Positions 27,159-35,794 of a stretch of DNA of 64,000 nt are shown here, one piece after another. The position numbers were made by a program, and so were the translations under genes. How positions within the stretch are numbered: the stretch's first letter is position 1; the number at the start of each line of letters is the position of its first letter. The notes under the pieces were generated by a model. It was not told the origin of the DNA, did not search any database, and saw nothing but the letters and a program-made list of their open reading frames with translations. This DNA is from Firmicutes bacterium UBA7510 (lineage in GTDB: Bacteria; Bacillota; Clostridia; Tissierellales; Sedimentibacteraceae), in NCBI GenBank assembly GCA_002479485.1, contig DLNM01000067.1, positions 32,050 to 96,049 of the forward strand. Direction: 5' to 3'.

Positions 27159-27187
27159 AAAAAGCTGTTTATTTTAGAACAGCTTTT
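27159..27187 (+). terminator. Intrinsic terminator after cassette 2
   Basis: AAAAAGCTGTTT pairs with AACAGCTTTTTT across a 7-base loop, five bases after the last cassette 2 stop codon. It separates transport from the catabolic genes. Confidence 0.85.
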
Positions 27188-27217
27188 TTATATTGTCATT
27201 AATGACTTTTACTTTTC

Positions 27218-27246
27218 TTGCAAAATAATACCAATACCATTATAAT
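27218..27246 (+). promoter_or_regulatory. Promoter of the GH65-pgmB operon (TTGCAA-17-TATAAT)
   Basis: TTGCAA at 27218-27223 and TATAAT at 27241-27246 have a 17-bp spacer. The leader is about 25 bases. No catabolite-responsive element was recognised. Confidence 0.65.
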
Positions 27247-27278
27247 AAGATAAAAGTATATTTATGAGGTGCTTCTAT

Positions 27279-29600
27279 ATGATAAAGGAAAGATTTTCGG
27301 ATAAAATTAATGATTTAATAAGTGAAGATGAATGGTTAATTGTTCAAGATGAGTATAATCCTAAGGATAATTTAGTATATGAAACAAACTTTGCTTTAAC
27401 TAACGGATATATGTGTACTAGAGCTTCATATGAAGAAGGAACTAAAATATCATTACCAACAACATTTATAGCAGGAATATTTGATAAATCAGAAGCATTT
27501 ATGAGAGAGTTAGCCAATACTCCAGATTGGTTAGGCTTAAAGTTATATAATGAGAGGGATCTAATAGGTATAGAAGACTGCGAAATAATTGAATTTATTA
27601 GAGTTCTTGATATGAAAAAATCAATCTTGTTTAAAAGATACATACTAAGGGATACGGAAAATAGAGAAACTTTAATTGAAGGATATAGATTTTTGAGTAG
27701 AAATAATTTACATAGAGCTGCTATAAGATTATATGTTACACCATTGAATTATTCAGGAATAATGGAAATGGAAAATATTATTGACGGAACTGTACTAAAT
27801 TTTAAGGATTTTCCTAGATTTAGAGTTAAACACCTTGAAACTCTGGATGTATCAAATTTAAGCGGAAAGGGTTGCTATATAGAAACTAGAACTAGAGATT
27901 TTAAAACACATATAGGTACAGGCTGTATAGTAAAAGTATCTAAACTAAATCAAGATGTGAGTATTATAAAAAGCAAAAGATATTCCACATTTGGTGAAAT
28001 TGCATTAGAATTTAATGATTTTGATGTTAAGGAAAAAGAAACTATAGTAATTGATAAAATGGCAAGTGTATATACACAAAGGGATATACGAAAAGAAAAA
28101 ATTAAATCAACTATTGCTAATGAACTTTCAAATTTTTCAAATGACGGTATCGACCAAGAATTAGATAAGCATATAAAAATATATGAAGATATGTGGCAAT
28201 ATGCAAATATTAAGATAACTGGTGATGATTTAATAGATAAAGGGCTTAGATTTAATATCTTTCATCTAATGAGCACTGCCAATAAACATGATGATAAAGT
28301 AAGCCTTGGAGCTAAATTGTTACATGGAGAAGAATATGGTGGACATGCTTACTGGGATACAGAAATATTTATGCTCCCATTTTTCATATTTACTGCACCT
28401 GATGTAGCTAAAAATTTATTAAAATATAGATACTATTTACTAGACGCAGCAAGACAAAATGCTATTAGTGAAGGATATAAGGGTGCAAAATATCCTTGGG
28501 AATCGGCAGATGATGGTAAAGAGCAATGCCCTCAATGGACTATAGAACCAGATGGTTCATGCTACAGATGTTATGTAGCTGATTATGAGCATCATGTGAC
28601 AGCTGATATTGCATATGGAGTATATAGTTATTATAAATATACAGATGATGTAGATTTTATGACAAACTATGGTGCAGAGATAATATTAGAAACAGCTAGA
28701 TTTTGGGTGTCTAGATGTAATTATAACGAAAAACTTGACAGATATGAAATTTTACAAGTTACAGGACCTGACGAATGGCATGAGCCTGTTGACAATAATT
28801 GCTATACTAATTACTTAGCAAAATGGAATATAGAAAAAGGATTTGAAATATTAGATTTATTAAAAACTAGTTATGAATCTTCCTATCAAAATATAATTTC
28901 TAAGATAGGATTGGAAGAAGCTGAACTAAAAGAGTGGAAATCTGTTTGTGAAAAAATATATATTCCTTTTAATGAAGAAGACAAATTAATGGAGCAATTT
29001 GATGGTTATTTTAAACTTCATGACTTCGTTATAACTGAGTATGATAAAAATGATATGCCAATTATACCAAGTAAAGCAAGAGAAGTAGGTATAAGAAATA
29101 CTTGTATTAACAAGCAAGCAGATGTAGTAATGCTGATGTTTCTTTTGGATAATGAGTTTGATAAAGAAATACAAAAAATAAATTATGACTATTATGAAAA
29201 AAGAACTTCACATCGGTCATCACTAAGTCCTAGTATATTTTCAATTATGGGTCTTAGAGTAGCCAATGATTCTATGGCATATAAGTATTTAAAACGTTCA
29301 TGTTTAGTTGATTTGCATAATAACCAAAATAACACTAGAGAAGGAATTCACGCAGCTTCTTGTGGAGGAACATGGCAAAGTGTGATATTTGGCTTCGCAG
29401 GTATGAGTATAGATGAAAATGGTATAATTAATTTTAATCCTTGTATTCCTCAACATTGGGAAAAAATCGAATTCAAAATAAATTATAGAGGCTCAATTAT
29501 AGATATAGTTTTATCAAATTCAGATATAAGTGCTAAACTACTAAAAGAAAATAAAGAAAAAATTAAATTAAAATTTAAATCGGATGAGATTTACTTGTAG
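27279..29600 (+). CDS. Glycoside hydrolase family 65 disaccharide phosphorylase (maltose/kojibiose/nigerose/trehalose type)
   Basis: GH65 phosphorylases split an alpha-linked glucose disaccharide with phosphate, inverting to beta-glucose 1-phosphate. The 773-residue protein has the N-terminal beta-sandwich start (VYETNFALTNGYMCTRASYEEG), GHAYWDTEIFMLPFF of the catalytic barrel, the general acid E499 in TGPDEWHEPVDNN, the phosphate-binding HRSSLSPSIFS, and a C-terminal beta-sheet domain. Which disaccharide it prefers cannot be read here. The start at 27279 follows GAGGTG; an ATG at 27264 overlaps that site. It is cytoplasmic (no signal peptide), so the sugar must be imported intact, presumably by the upstream cassettes. 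pgmB follows after 25 bases. Confidence 0.92.
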   Translation: MIKERFSDKINDLISEDEWLIVQDEYNPKDNLVYETNFALTNGYMCTRASYEEGTKISLPTTFIAGIFDKSEAFMRELANTPDWLGLKLYNERDLIGIEDCEIIEFIRVLDMKKSILFKRYILRDTENRETLIEGYRFLSRNNLHRAAIRLYVTPLNYSGIMEMENIIDGTVLNFKDFPRFRVKHLETLDVSNLSGKGCYIETRTRDFKTHIGTGCIVKVSKLNQDVSIIKSKRYSTFGEIALEFNDFDVKEKETIVIDKMASVYTQRDIRKEKIKSTIANELSNFSNDGIDQELDKHIKIYEDMWQYANIKITGDDLIDKGLRFNIFHLMSTANKHDDKVSLGAKLLHGEEYGGHAYWDTEIFMLPFFIFTAPDVAKNLLKYRYYLLDAARQNAISEGYKGAKYPWESADDGKEQCPQWTIEPDGSCYRCYVADYEHHVTADIAYGVYSYYKYTDDVDFMTNYGAEIILETARFWVSRCNYNEKLDRYEILQVTGPDEWHEPVDNNCYTNYLAKWNIEKGFEILDLLKTSYESSYQNIISKIGLEEAELKEWKSVCEKIYIPFNEEDKLMEQFDGYFKLHDFVITEYDKNDMPIIPSKAREVGIRNTCINKQADVVMLMFLLDNEFDKEIQKINYDYYEKRTSHRSSLSPSIFSIMGLRVANDSMAYKYLKRSCLVDLHNNQNNTREGIHAASCGGTWQSVIFGFAGMSIDENGIINFNPCIPQHWEKIEFKINYRGSIIDIVLSNSDISAKLLKENKEKIKLKFKSDEIYL

Positions 29601-29625
29601 AAAGGGTACTTAAGGTGAGCATAAA

Positions 29626-30270
29626 ATGAAACATATAAAAGGAGTTATCTTTGATCTTGACGGTGTTATTTGTCACACAGATAAATATCACTATTTATCA
29701 TGGAAAAAGGTAGCTGATGAACTGGGCATTGAATTTGACGAGAAAATTAATAATAGGCTTCGTGGTGTTTCTAGGATGGAGAGTCTTGAAATTATCTTAG
29801 AAAAAAGTGTCAAAAGCTATAATGATTATGAAAAAAATCAGATTGCCGAGAAAAAGAATTCAATTTATAGACAATATCTTATGACAATGACTCCTAATGA
29901 TATTTCTAGAGATGTACATGATACATTATATTTACTAAGGGACAAAGGATATTACTTAGCAATTGGTTCTTCTAGTAAAAATGCGAAACTTATACTTGAA
30001 AAGACACAACTTCTTAACGTGTTTGATGCAATATCGGATGGTACAAATATTACACACTCAAAACCCAATCCAGAAGTATTTCTAAAAGCAGCCGAAATGC
30101 TTAATTTACCTCCAAATAATTGTATGGTGGTAGAGGACGCTATTTCAGGTATAATTGCAGGAAATAATGCTAAGATGATTACAATTGCTATAGGAGATGC
30201 AAATAATTCTGAAGTTGCTACATATAACATTGAAAAGCTATCAGATATAATTTCTATTTTAGAAAATTAA
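29626..30270 (+). CDS. pgmB: Beta-phosphoglucomutase
   Basis: The enzyme converts beta-glucose 1-phosphate, the product of the upstream phosphorylase, to glucose 6-phosphate for glycolysis. The 214-residue protein is a HAD-superfamily enzyme: nucleophile motif FDLDGVICHTDKYHY, cap domain with RLRGVSRMESLEIIL, motif II GSSSKN, lysine in SKPNPEVF and acidic motif VVEDAISGI. The pairing with GH65 is classical and supports both calls. A near-perfect hairpin follows the stop codon. Confidence 0.93.
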   Translation: MKHIKGVIFDLDGVICHTDKYHYLSWKKVADELGIEFDEKINNRLRGVSRMESLEIILEKSVKSYNDYEKNQIAEKKNSIYRQYLMTMTPNDISRDVHDTLYLLRDKGYYLAIGSSSKNAKLILEKTQLLNVFDAISDGTNITHSKPNPEVFLKAAEMLNLPPNNCMVVEDAISGIIAGNNAKMITIAIGDANNSEVATYNIEKLSDIISILEN

Positions 30271-30276
30271 TGATGT

Positions 30277-30305
30277 AGAGAGAAATAATTTAATTATTTC
30301 TCTCT
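30277..30305. terminator. Hairpin between converging genes (probable terminator)
   Basis: AGAGAGAAATAATT pairs with AATTATTTCTCTCT (14 bp, minimal loop) between pgmB (+) and the gene ending at 30328 (-). A clear T-run is missing, so termination is inferred from position. Confidence 0.5.
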
Positions 30306-30327
30306 TACTATTTAAATAAATCTTATA

Positions 30328-32289
30328 CTAAATATCGTTAGTTACTAAAACACCTTTAGGTATAAGCATATTTTTTTGTATTATTTTACTTATTTCCTCT
30401 GACACTGTTTCATATGATGATTGGTATTTATCTGGCATAATGATTTTCGCAGACACCTGTCCATCTGAATAGAATAAAGTTGTATTAAATATACCTTTTT
30501 CTTCAATATCAAGAATTATGGTTACCTTTAATATAGTATCTAAAAGTTCTTCAAATTTACTTTCTTCATTATCATTTATCTTTTTTTCTTTACTTATAAA
30601 TATTTCTGATAAAACATTAGCTTCATTATATAAAAGTGGAATAAAGAGATGTTTGTATATAATACTAACATCATTTTTTGATATTAAGGATAGTAGAATA
30701 TTTTCAAATGTTGTTTTGTTTAAGTCATTGCTGCTAAATTTTATTCCATTATCTAATAACTTTAAAAATGAAGTTATACCTTCGTTAGCTTCCTGCTTTG
30801 TTATAATTTTATTAGCTAATTCAAACTTCATAAATAAGGCTTGTTCATTATCGATAATTTTATTGTATTCAAGATGTTTAAAAAATTCTATTACTTGTTT
30901 ATTAAACTCACTAGCTGTACCAAGTTTAAGCCTTAGAAGATTATGAGTTAAAGCTGATAAAGTATTTTTAGGCAAAATAGCATTATTCTTAAGCAAAATA
31001 GGCATAATTTCTTTTTCATATAAATTTAATAATATTTCGCATTTGTTTTTTGAAACATCACCATATATAAGTTTTTCTAGTATGTTATTTGCGACCTTAT
31101 CAAACAAAAAAATAATTTGCTCTTTTACTTCCTTTGTATACACATCATTGGTTAAAATTTCTTTTTTTATGCTATCAAAAATTATTAAAATATCTGCTAC
31201 ATTTTTAGAATTTATATTGCTAAGAGTATTTGAAATAAGTATAGGAATAGATTCCTTTAGTCCTAGGATAAATTTAACTATATCATCAAGGCCTTTTTCA
31301 ATGATGTTGCTTTCATTTTTAGTAATATTTTGTGCTAATTTGAGTATCATGTCTATATTAGCTGCTTGCTTTCTTGTGTCAGATGACCATATAAGTTTAT
31401 CTAAACTATTTTCACTTTGTGTTGATTTTATATTATTTATTTCAGTCTCTAAGGTATCAAACAATGATTTTATATCCTTAGGCAACTCTGCATTTGAGTT
31501 TTTTAGTGCTTTTATTGTTGCATTAACAACGTCAATTGTGTCGTCTGATACTTGTTCTTTTGGCATAAAGATATTAAGGGGGTCATCATTTTTTAAATTA
31601 TCTTTAGTACCAATTAAATCAAGCATATAAGATAATATAACCTTTAATTTTTCTCTTTCGGGCAAATTTAAGTTAAATGCAGATAGCAAAAAAATATTTA
31701 ACTTATTTAAAGAGTTATTGGCTAATAATTCAAAAAGTTTGTTTTTTATATCTTCAGGTAGGTTAGATAGTATATCATTAAATGATGAATTAACACCTGA
31801 AGCATTTTCTATTTGAGTAAAGTAGTAATCAAATATTTTTAAAAATTCACATATACTATTTTTTAGTCCTATATCATTTGATTCTAATAAAATTCTATTA
31901 AGCGCATCAAAAAACTCTCCTGAAAATTTGCTAGAGTCATTTAGAACTGATTTTATATATTCACCAAGCTTTGAATCATCCATTGTTATTGCATTAATAA
32001 AATTATCATAGGCTTCTTTTAGTATTGGATTTGAATTTATAGCAATTTCTCTAAATTGCTCGTTATATAAAACCTTTTTTACAAAAGAAAATAAGTCAGT
32101 ATAACTCTTAATTTGTAGGCTTGAGGTTGTATTTGAATAACTATCTGACTTTAAAAAACTATTGTATGCATTATCTATATCTTCAATAGTTACAACTTTT
32201 TCTGTATTTATAATAGGTATATTTGGTTGAATATTATTAGTCTTATAATTTTTATTATTTGTGACATTAGAATTCACATTAATATTCAT
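30328..32289 (-). CDS. Large uncharacterised Asn/Lys-rich helical protein
   Basis: I do not recognise this 653-residue protein. It has no signal peptide and no membrane helix. The first 30 residues are Asn-rich and probably disordered. Most of the rest is predicted helical with many Leu/Ile, Asn and Lys residues and no catalytic motif. The last 90 residues (TIILDIEEKGIFNTTLFYSDGQ... to PKGVLVTNDI) look more beta-rich and weakly recall the C-terminal domain of flagellar hook-length proteins (FliK), but no flagellar gene is nearby and the match is too vague to name. Start: AGGTGATTAAATG. It lies alone between the sugar genes and purH, with a hairpin repeat upstream. Confidence 0.6.
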   Translation of the reverse strand: MNINVNSNVTNNKNYKTNNIQPNIPIINTEKVVTIEDIDNAYNSFLKSDSYSNTTSSLQIKSYTDLFSFVKKVLYNEQFREIAINSNPILKEAYDNFINAITMDDSKLGEYIKSVLNDSSKFSGEFFDALNRILLESNDIGLKNSICEFLKIFDYYFTQIENASGVNSSFNDILSNLPEDIKNKLFELLANNSLNKLNIFLLSAFNLNLPEREKLKVILSYMLDLIGTKDNLKNDDPLNIFMPKEQVSDDTIDVVNATIKALKNSNAELPKDIKSLFDTLETEINNIKSTQSENSLDKLIWSSDTRKQAANIDMILKLAQNITKNESNIIEKGLDDIVKFILGLKESIPILISNTLSNINSKNVADILIIFDSIKKEILTNDVYTKEVKEQIIFLFDKVANNILEKLIYGDVSKNKCEILLNLYEKEIMPILLKNNAILPKNTLSALTHNLLRLKLGTASEFNKQVIEFFKHLEYNKIIDNEQALFMKFELANKIITKQEANEGITSFLKLLDNGIKFSSNDLNKTTFENILLSLISKNDVSIIYKHLFIPLLYNEANVLSEIFISKEKKINDNEESKFEELLDTILKVTIILDIEEKGIFNTTLFYSDGQVSAKIIMPDKYQSSYETVSEEISKIIQKNMLIPKGVLVTNDI

Positions 32290-32317
32290 TTAATCACCTG
32301 TTTCTTTAATATTTCCA

Positions 32318-32390
32318 CCATGACGCCACATTGTGGAGTCACAAAATAGAGTGAAGAATGTCTTTTCTTCACTCTTACTTGCATGTAAGA
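32318..32390 (-). repeat. Hairpin repeat, copy R2
   Basis: The 208-base gap between the 653-residue gene and purH contains three stem-loops: GCCACATTGTGG inside TGAC...GTCA, AGAGTGAAGAA...TTCTTCACTCT, and CTTAC...GTAAG. Read on the minus strand the first two align with copy R5 (13.1 kb), and the GTGAAGAAAAG...CTCTAT part aligns with copy R4 (63.9 kb). No open frame runs through it. Confidence 0.6.
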
Positions 32391-32460
32391 TATATCGGCA
32401 AATGTGAAAAAATATTTAAAATAGTAAACTATTTATTTTAAACAGTTAGTAATTAGGCAT

Positions 32461-32490
32461 AAAAAAAGAGCTACCATTTATGGCAACTCT
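32461..32490 (-). terminator. Intrinsic terminator of the pur operon
   Basis: On the minus strand AGAGTTGCCAT pairs with ATGGTAGCTCT and is followed by seven T (32467-32461). It lies just after the purH stop codon. Confidence 0.85.
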
Positions 32491-32497
32491 ATTAGTT

Positions 32498-34051
32498 CTA
32501 GTGTTTAAAATGTCTCATGTTTGTAAATAACATAGATAGATTATATTTGTTACAAGCGTCGATTACTTCTTCATCACGCACTGAGCCACCTGGTTGAATG
32601 ATTGCGGTTATACCTGCCTTATGTGCTTCTTCTATGCAATCAGCAAATGGAAAAAATGCGTCCGAAGCTAATGAAGCACCTTTTAGTATGTCTGGACCTA
32701 AATGCTCGTTGGCATGGTCAATAGCTTGCTTACAAGCCCATATACGGCTAACCTGTCCAGTGCCGATTCCTATAGATTGACCATCTTTAACTAAAACTAT
32801 TGCATTTGACTTAGCGTGTTTAACTATTTTCCAAGCGATTTTAAGGTCATTGTATTCATTTTCCTTTGGAGAACTGTTAGTAATTGTCTTTAGTTCCTCA
32901 TCACAATATGTTTCTGAATCTATAGATTGTACAAGTAACCCACCAGCTACTTTTTTACATTCAAAAGTATTTTTAGGCTGCTTTTTAGTAATGTTTTTGA
33001 TTTCTAAAATTCTAATATTTTTCTTCCCAGTTAATATCTCAATAGCTTCATCGGTAAATGAAGGAGCAGCGATGATTTCAACAAATATTTTATTTATTTC
33101 TGTTGCAGTTTGTTTGTCTATTTCTCTGTTAGCTACAACTATTCCACCATATATTGATACAGGGTCAGCTTTATAGGCTTTTACATATGCATCATGTATA
33201 TTATCTGCAACACCAACTCCACAAGGATTTGAGTGCTTGCAGGCTACAACAGTCGGCATATCAAATTCCTTTAATAGCTCTAATGCACCGTTAGCATCAT
33301 TTATATTGTTGTAAGATAATTCTTTTCCATGTAATTGATTAGCGGATGGTAAGAATCCTTCTGTGTTTTTAATTTCCTTATAAAACGCTGCTTGTTGATG
33401 AGGGTTTTCACCATATCTCATTTCTTGAACTTTCTCAAAGGTCATAGTGAAGTTGTTAGGTAGACTTTCATCTTTTCTTTGCTGTCTTAAATAGTTTGCG
33501 ATTAATGTATCATATTGTGCAGTATGCTCAAACACCTTAGCACATAGATAAAATTTAGTTTCTAATGAAACTTGACCATTAGCCTTTATTTCATCAATTA
33601 TTGTGTCATAATCAGAAGGATCAATAACTACAGCTACATCTTGATAGTTTTTAGAAGCAGCTCTAAGCATTGTAGGACCGCCTATATCTATATTTTCAAT
33701 AGCTTCAGCTAGTGTAACGCCATCCTTTAATATAGTTTGTTTAAATGGATATAAATTAACTACAACAATATCAATTGGCTCGACATTTAGCTCTTTTATT
33801 TGCTTCATATGTTCAGGATTAGAACGCATAGCTAAAAGTCCTGCATGAATATTTGGATGTAAAGTTTTAACTCTTCCATCTAAGCATTCTGGAAAACCTG
33901 TTATTTCAGATATTCCGATTACTTTTATGCCAGCATTTTGAAGTGCTGTAGCAGTTCCACCAGTAGATATTATTTCTACACCTAATTCATCTAACTTTTT
34001 GGCAAATTCAACTATGCCAGTCTTATCAGAAACACTTATTAATGCTCTCAT
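32498..34051 (-). CDS. purH: Bifunctional AICAR transformylase / IMP cyclohydrolase
   Basis: PurH carries out the last two steps to IMP: formylation of AICAR with 10-formyl-tetrahydrofolate, then ring closure. The 517-residue protein has an N-terminal MGS-like cyclohydrolase domain (SVSDKTGIVEFA, GGTATAL, DGRVKTLHPNIHAGLL) and a C-terminal transformylase domain with RYGENPHQQAAFY near 205 and the catalytic KHSNPCG near 262. Normal length. The start has AGGAGG seven bases upstream. Last gene of the operon; a hairpin repeat separates it from purN. Confidence 0.96.
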   Translation of the reverse strand: MRALISVSDKTGIVEFAKKLDELGVEIISTGGTATALQNAGIKVIGISEITGFPECLDGRVKTLHPNIHAGLLAMRSNPEHMKQIKELNVEPIDIVVVNLYPFKQTILKDGVTLAEAIENIDIGGPTMLRAASKNYQDVAVVIDPSDYDTIIDEIKANGQVSLETKFYLCAKVFEHTAQYDTLIANYLRQQRKDESLPNNFTMTFEKVQEMRYGENPHQQAAFYKEIKNTEGFLPSANQLHGKELSYNNINDANGALELLKEFDMPTVVACKHSNPCGVGVADNIHDAYVKAYKADPVSIYGGIVVANREIDKQTATEINKIFVEIIAAPSFTDEAIEILTGKKNIRILEIKNITKKQPKNTFECKKVAGGLLVQSIDSETYCDEELKTITNSSPKENEYNDLKIAWKIVKHAKSNAIVLVKDGQSIGIGTGQVSRIWACKQAIDHANEHLGPDILKGASLASDAFFPFADCIEEAHKAGITAIIQPGGSVRDEEVIDACNKYNLSMLFTNMRHFKH

Positions 34052-34071
34052 TTTATCCTCCTATAAAAGAT

Positions 34072-34124
34072 GAAAAATCGTTTTTTGATTTTTCCATAGA
34101 GTGAACGTAGTTCACTTTTTTATC
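34072..34124 (-). repeat. Hairpin repeat, copy R3, between purN and purH
   Basis: Minus-strand order: hairpin AGTGAAC-TAC-GTTCACT, then CTCTATGG, then hairpin GAAAAATC...GATTTTTC. This is the same order and nearly the same bases as copy R4 at the right edge (ACTCTATGGAAGAATC). The first hairpin overlaps the purN stop codon (34112-34114), so the repeat supplies the end of purN. Confidence 0.65.
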
Positions 34125-34753
34125 GTTACCTTTCTATCTGTAATTTGTATTTTACCATCACAAAATAGCTTTACAGCTTGTGGCAATATTTTATGTTCAA
34201 TTTGTAGAACCTTTTTTTGCAGGCTTTCCGCCGTATCATTATCATCAATAAATACAACATCTTGGAATATTATTGGTCCTGTATCTGCATTTTCATCTAC
34301 AAAATGAACTGTAGCACCACTTACTTTAACACCGCATTTTATAGCCTCTTCATGAACCTTAATTCCGTAGTAGCCTTTGCCACAAAATGAAGGTATAAGA
34401 GAAGGGTGTATGTTTATAATCCTATTATTAAAAGTTTTTATAAATTGTGGGCTTAATATTTTTAAGTACCCGGCAAGAACAACTAAATCAATATTTCTTT
34501 TAGTTAATTCTTCAATTATTTTATCATTAAAGGCATCTATGCTTTCATAATTCTTAGCATTTATATATACAGCATCTATATTATTAAGTTTTGCTCTTTC
34601 GAGTCCATAAGCATCTTTTTTGTTTGAAATTACAACCTTAATTTTACCGTTAATATTGCCAAGATTTATATTATCTATAATAGATTGAAGATTAGTTCCA
34701 CCACCGGATAACAATACCGCAATATTATGCGGTACAATTTTTAGTTGTGGCAT
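34112..34753 (-). CDS. purN: Phosphoribosylglycinamide formyltransferase (GART)
   Basis: PurN transfers a formyl group from 10-formyl-tetrahydrofolate to GAR. The 213-residue protein has the Rossmann-type start VLLSGGGTNLQSII, the catalytic block NIHPSLIPSFCGKGYYG and the VHFVDENADTGPII motif with its conserved aspartate. It overlaps purM by 13 bases. The last few codons lie within a hairpin repeat, which may have altered the C-terminus without touching the active site. Confidence 0.95.
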   Translation of the reverse strand: MPQLKIVPHNIAVLLSGGGTNLQSIIDNINLGNINGKIKVVISNKKDAYGLERAKLNNIDAVYINAKNYESIDAFNDKIIEELTKRNIDLVVLAGYLKILSPQFIKTFNNRIINIHPSLIPSFCGKGYYGIKVHEEAIKCGVKVSGATVHFVDENADTGPIIFQDVVFIDDNDTAESLQKKVLQIEHKILPQAVKLFCDGKIQITDRKVTIKK

Positions 34754-35781
34754 ATTTTTAATCCGCCTTCTCTTTTAACCATAACACCTATTTTGATAGG
34801 TTTTTCGTCAATAGACTTCATATATGATATAATATCATCTGCATTATTTTTGTCAACAGCTAAAACCATTCCTATACCCATGTTAAATGTTCCATACATC
34901 TCATCTATATCAACATTTCCTTCTTTTTGCATAAGTTTAAATATTGGTAGAACATTGATATTTTTTGTTTCAATATCTGCTGTAAGTCCTTCTGGAAACA
35001 TACGAGGAATATTTTCGTAGAAGCCACCGCCAGTTATATTGCTCATACCTTTTATTTCAAATTTGCTTATTAGGTCAAGGATTAACTTTGGATATAATCT
35101 AGTAGGAGTTATAAGTGCCTCTCCTAATGTGCAACCTAATTCCTCTACATAATCATTAACATTATAATTTTTATGGTCAAAGAATATTTTTCTAACTAAT
35201 GAGTATCCGTTACTGTGAATGCCACTTGAAGGGATACCTATTAATATATCTCCTTCTTTAATAGTGCTTCCATTTATAATTTTTTTCTTATCAACTATAC
35301 CTACACAAAATCCTGCAACATCATACTCGCCGTCACTATATAATCCAGGCATCTCAGCTGTTTCACCACCAATTAGGGCACAGCCTGACTTAACACAGCC
35401 ATTAGCTATACCTTTTACTATATCAGCTGCCTTAGTCGGTTCTAATTTACCTGTAGCTATATAATCAAGGAAAAATAGCGGTTTTGCACCTTGGCATATA
35501 ACATCATTTACACACATTGCAACTGCATCTTCACCTATAGTATCATGTTTATCCGTCATAAATGCTATCATAAGCTTAGTACCAACACCATCAGTTCCAG
35601 ATACAAGTATTGGCTCTTCGTATTCGTCCTTATCTAATGCAAACATACCGCCAAAACCACCTATATCAGACATTACACCTTTGATATAAGTTTTTTTAAC
35701 GCTATCTTTAATAAGTCTTACAGTTTCATAACCAGCATGTACATCTACACCAGCTTCTTTATATGTTAATTTATCACTCAT
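34741..35781 (-). CDS. purM: Phosphoribosylformylglycinamidine cyclo-ligase (AIR synthetase)
   Basis: PurM closes the imidazole ring, turning FGAM into AIR with ATP. The 346-residue protein shows the family features SGTDGVGTKL near 60, GGETAEMPGLY near 140 and ITGGGFYENIPRMFP near 245. Normal length, with AGGATT-type ribosome binding site. It lies 14 bases after purF and overlaps purN. Confidence 0.96.
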   Translation of the reverse strand: MSDKLTYKEAGVDVHAGYETVRLIKDSVKKTYIKGVMSDIGGFGGMFALDKDEYEEPILVSGTDGVGTKLMIAFMTDKHDTIGEDAVAMCVNDVICQGAKPLFFLDYIATGKLEPTKAADIVKGIANGCVKSGCALIGGETAEMPGLYSDGEYDVAGFCVGIVDKKKIINGSTIKEGDILIGIPSSGIHSNGYSLVRKIFFDHKNYNVNDYVEELGCTLGEALITPTRLYPKLILDLISKFEIKGMSNITGGGFYENIPRMFPEGLTADIETKNINVLPIFKLMQKEGNVDIDEMYGTFNMGIGMVLAVDKNNADDIISYMKSIDEKPIKIGVMVKREGGLKICHN

Positions 35782-35794
35782 TTTTAATCCTCCG

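Noticed and set aside
31043..31630. Plus-strand open frame of 195 codons opposite the 653-residue gene
   Set aside because: Low-complexity Ser/Phe/Ile translation typical of antisense frames in AT-rich genes; no start signals.
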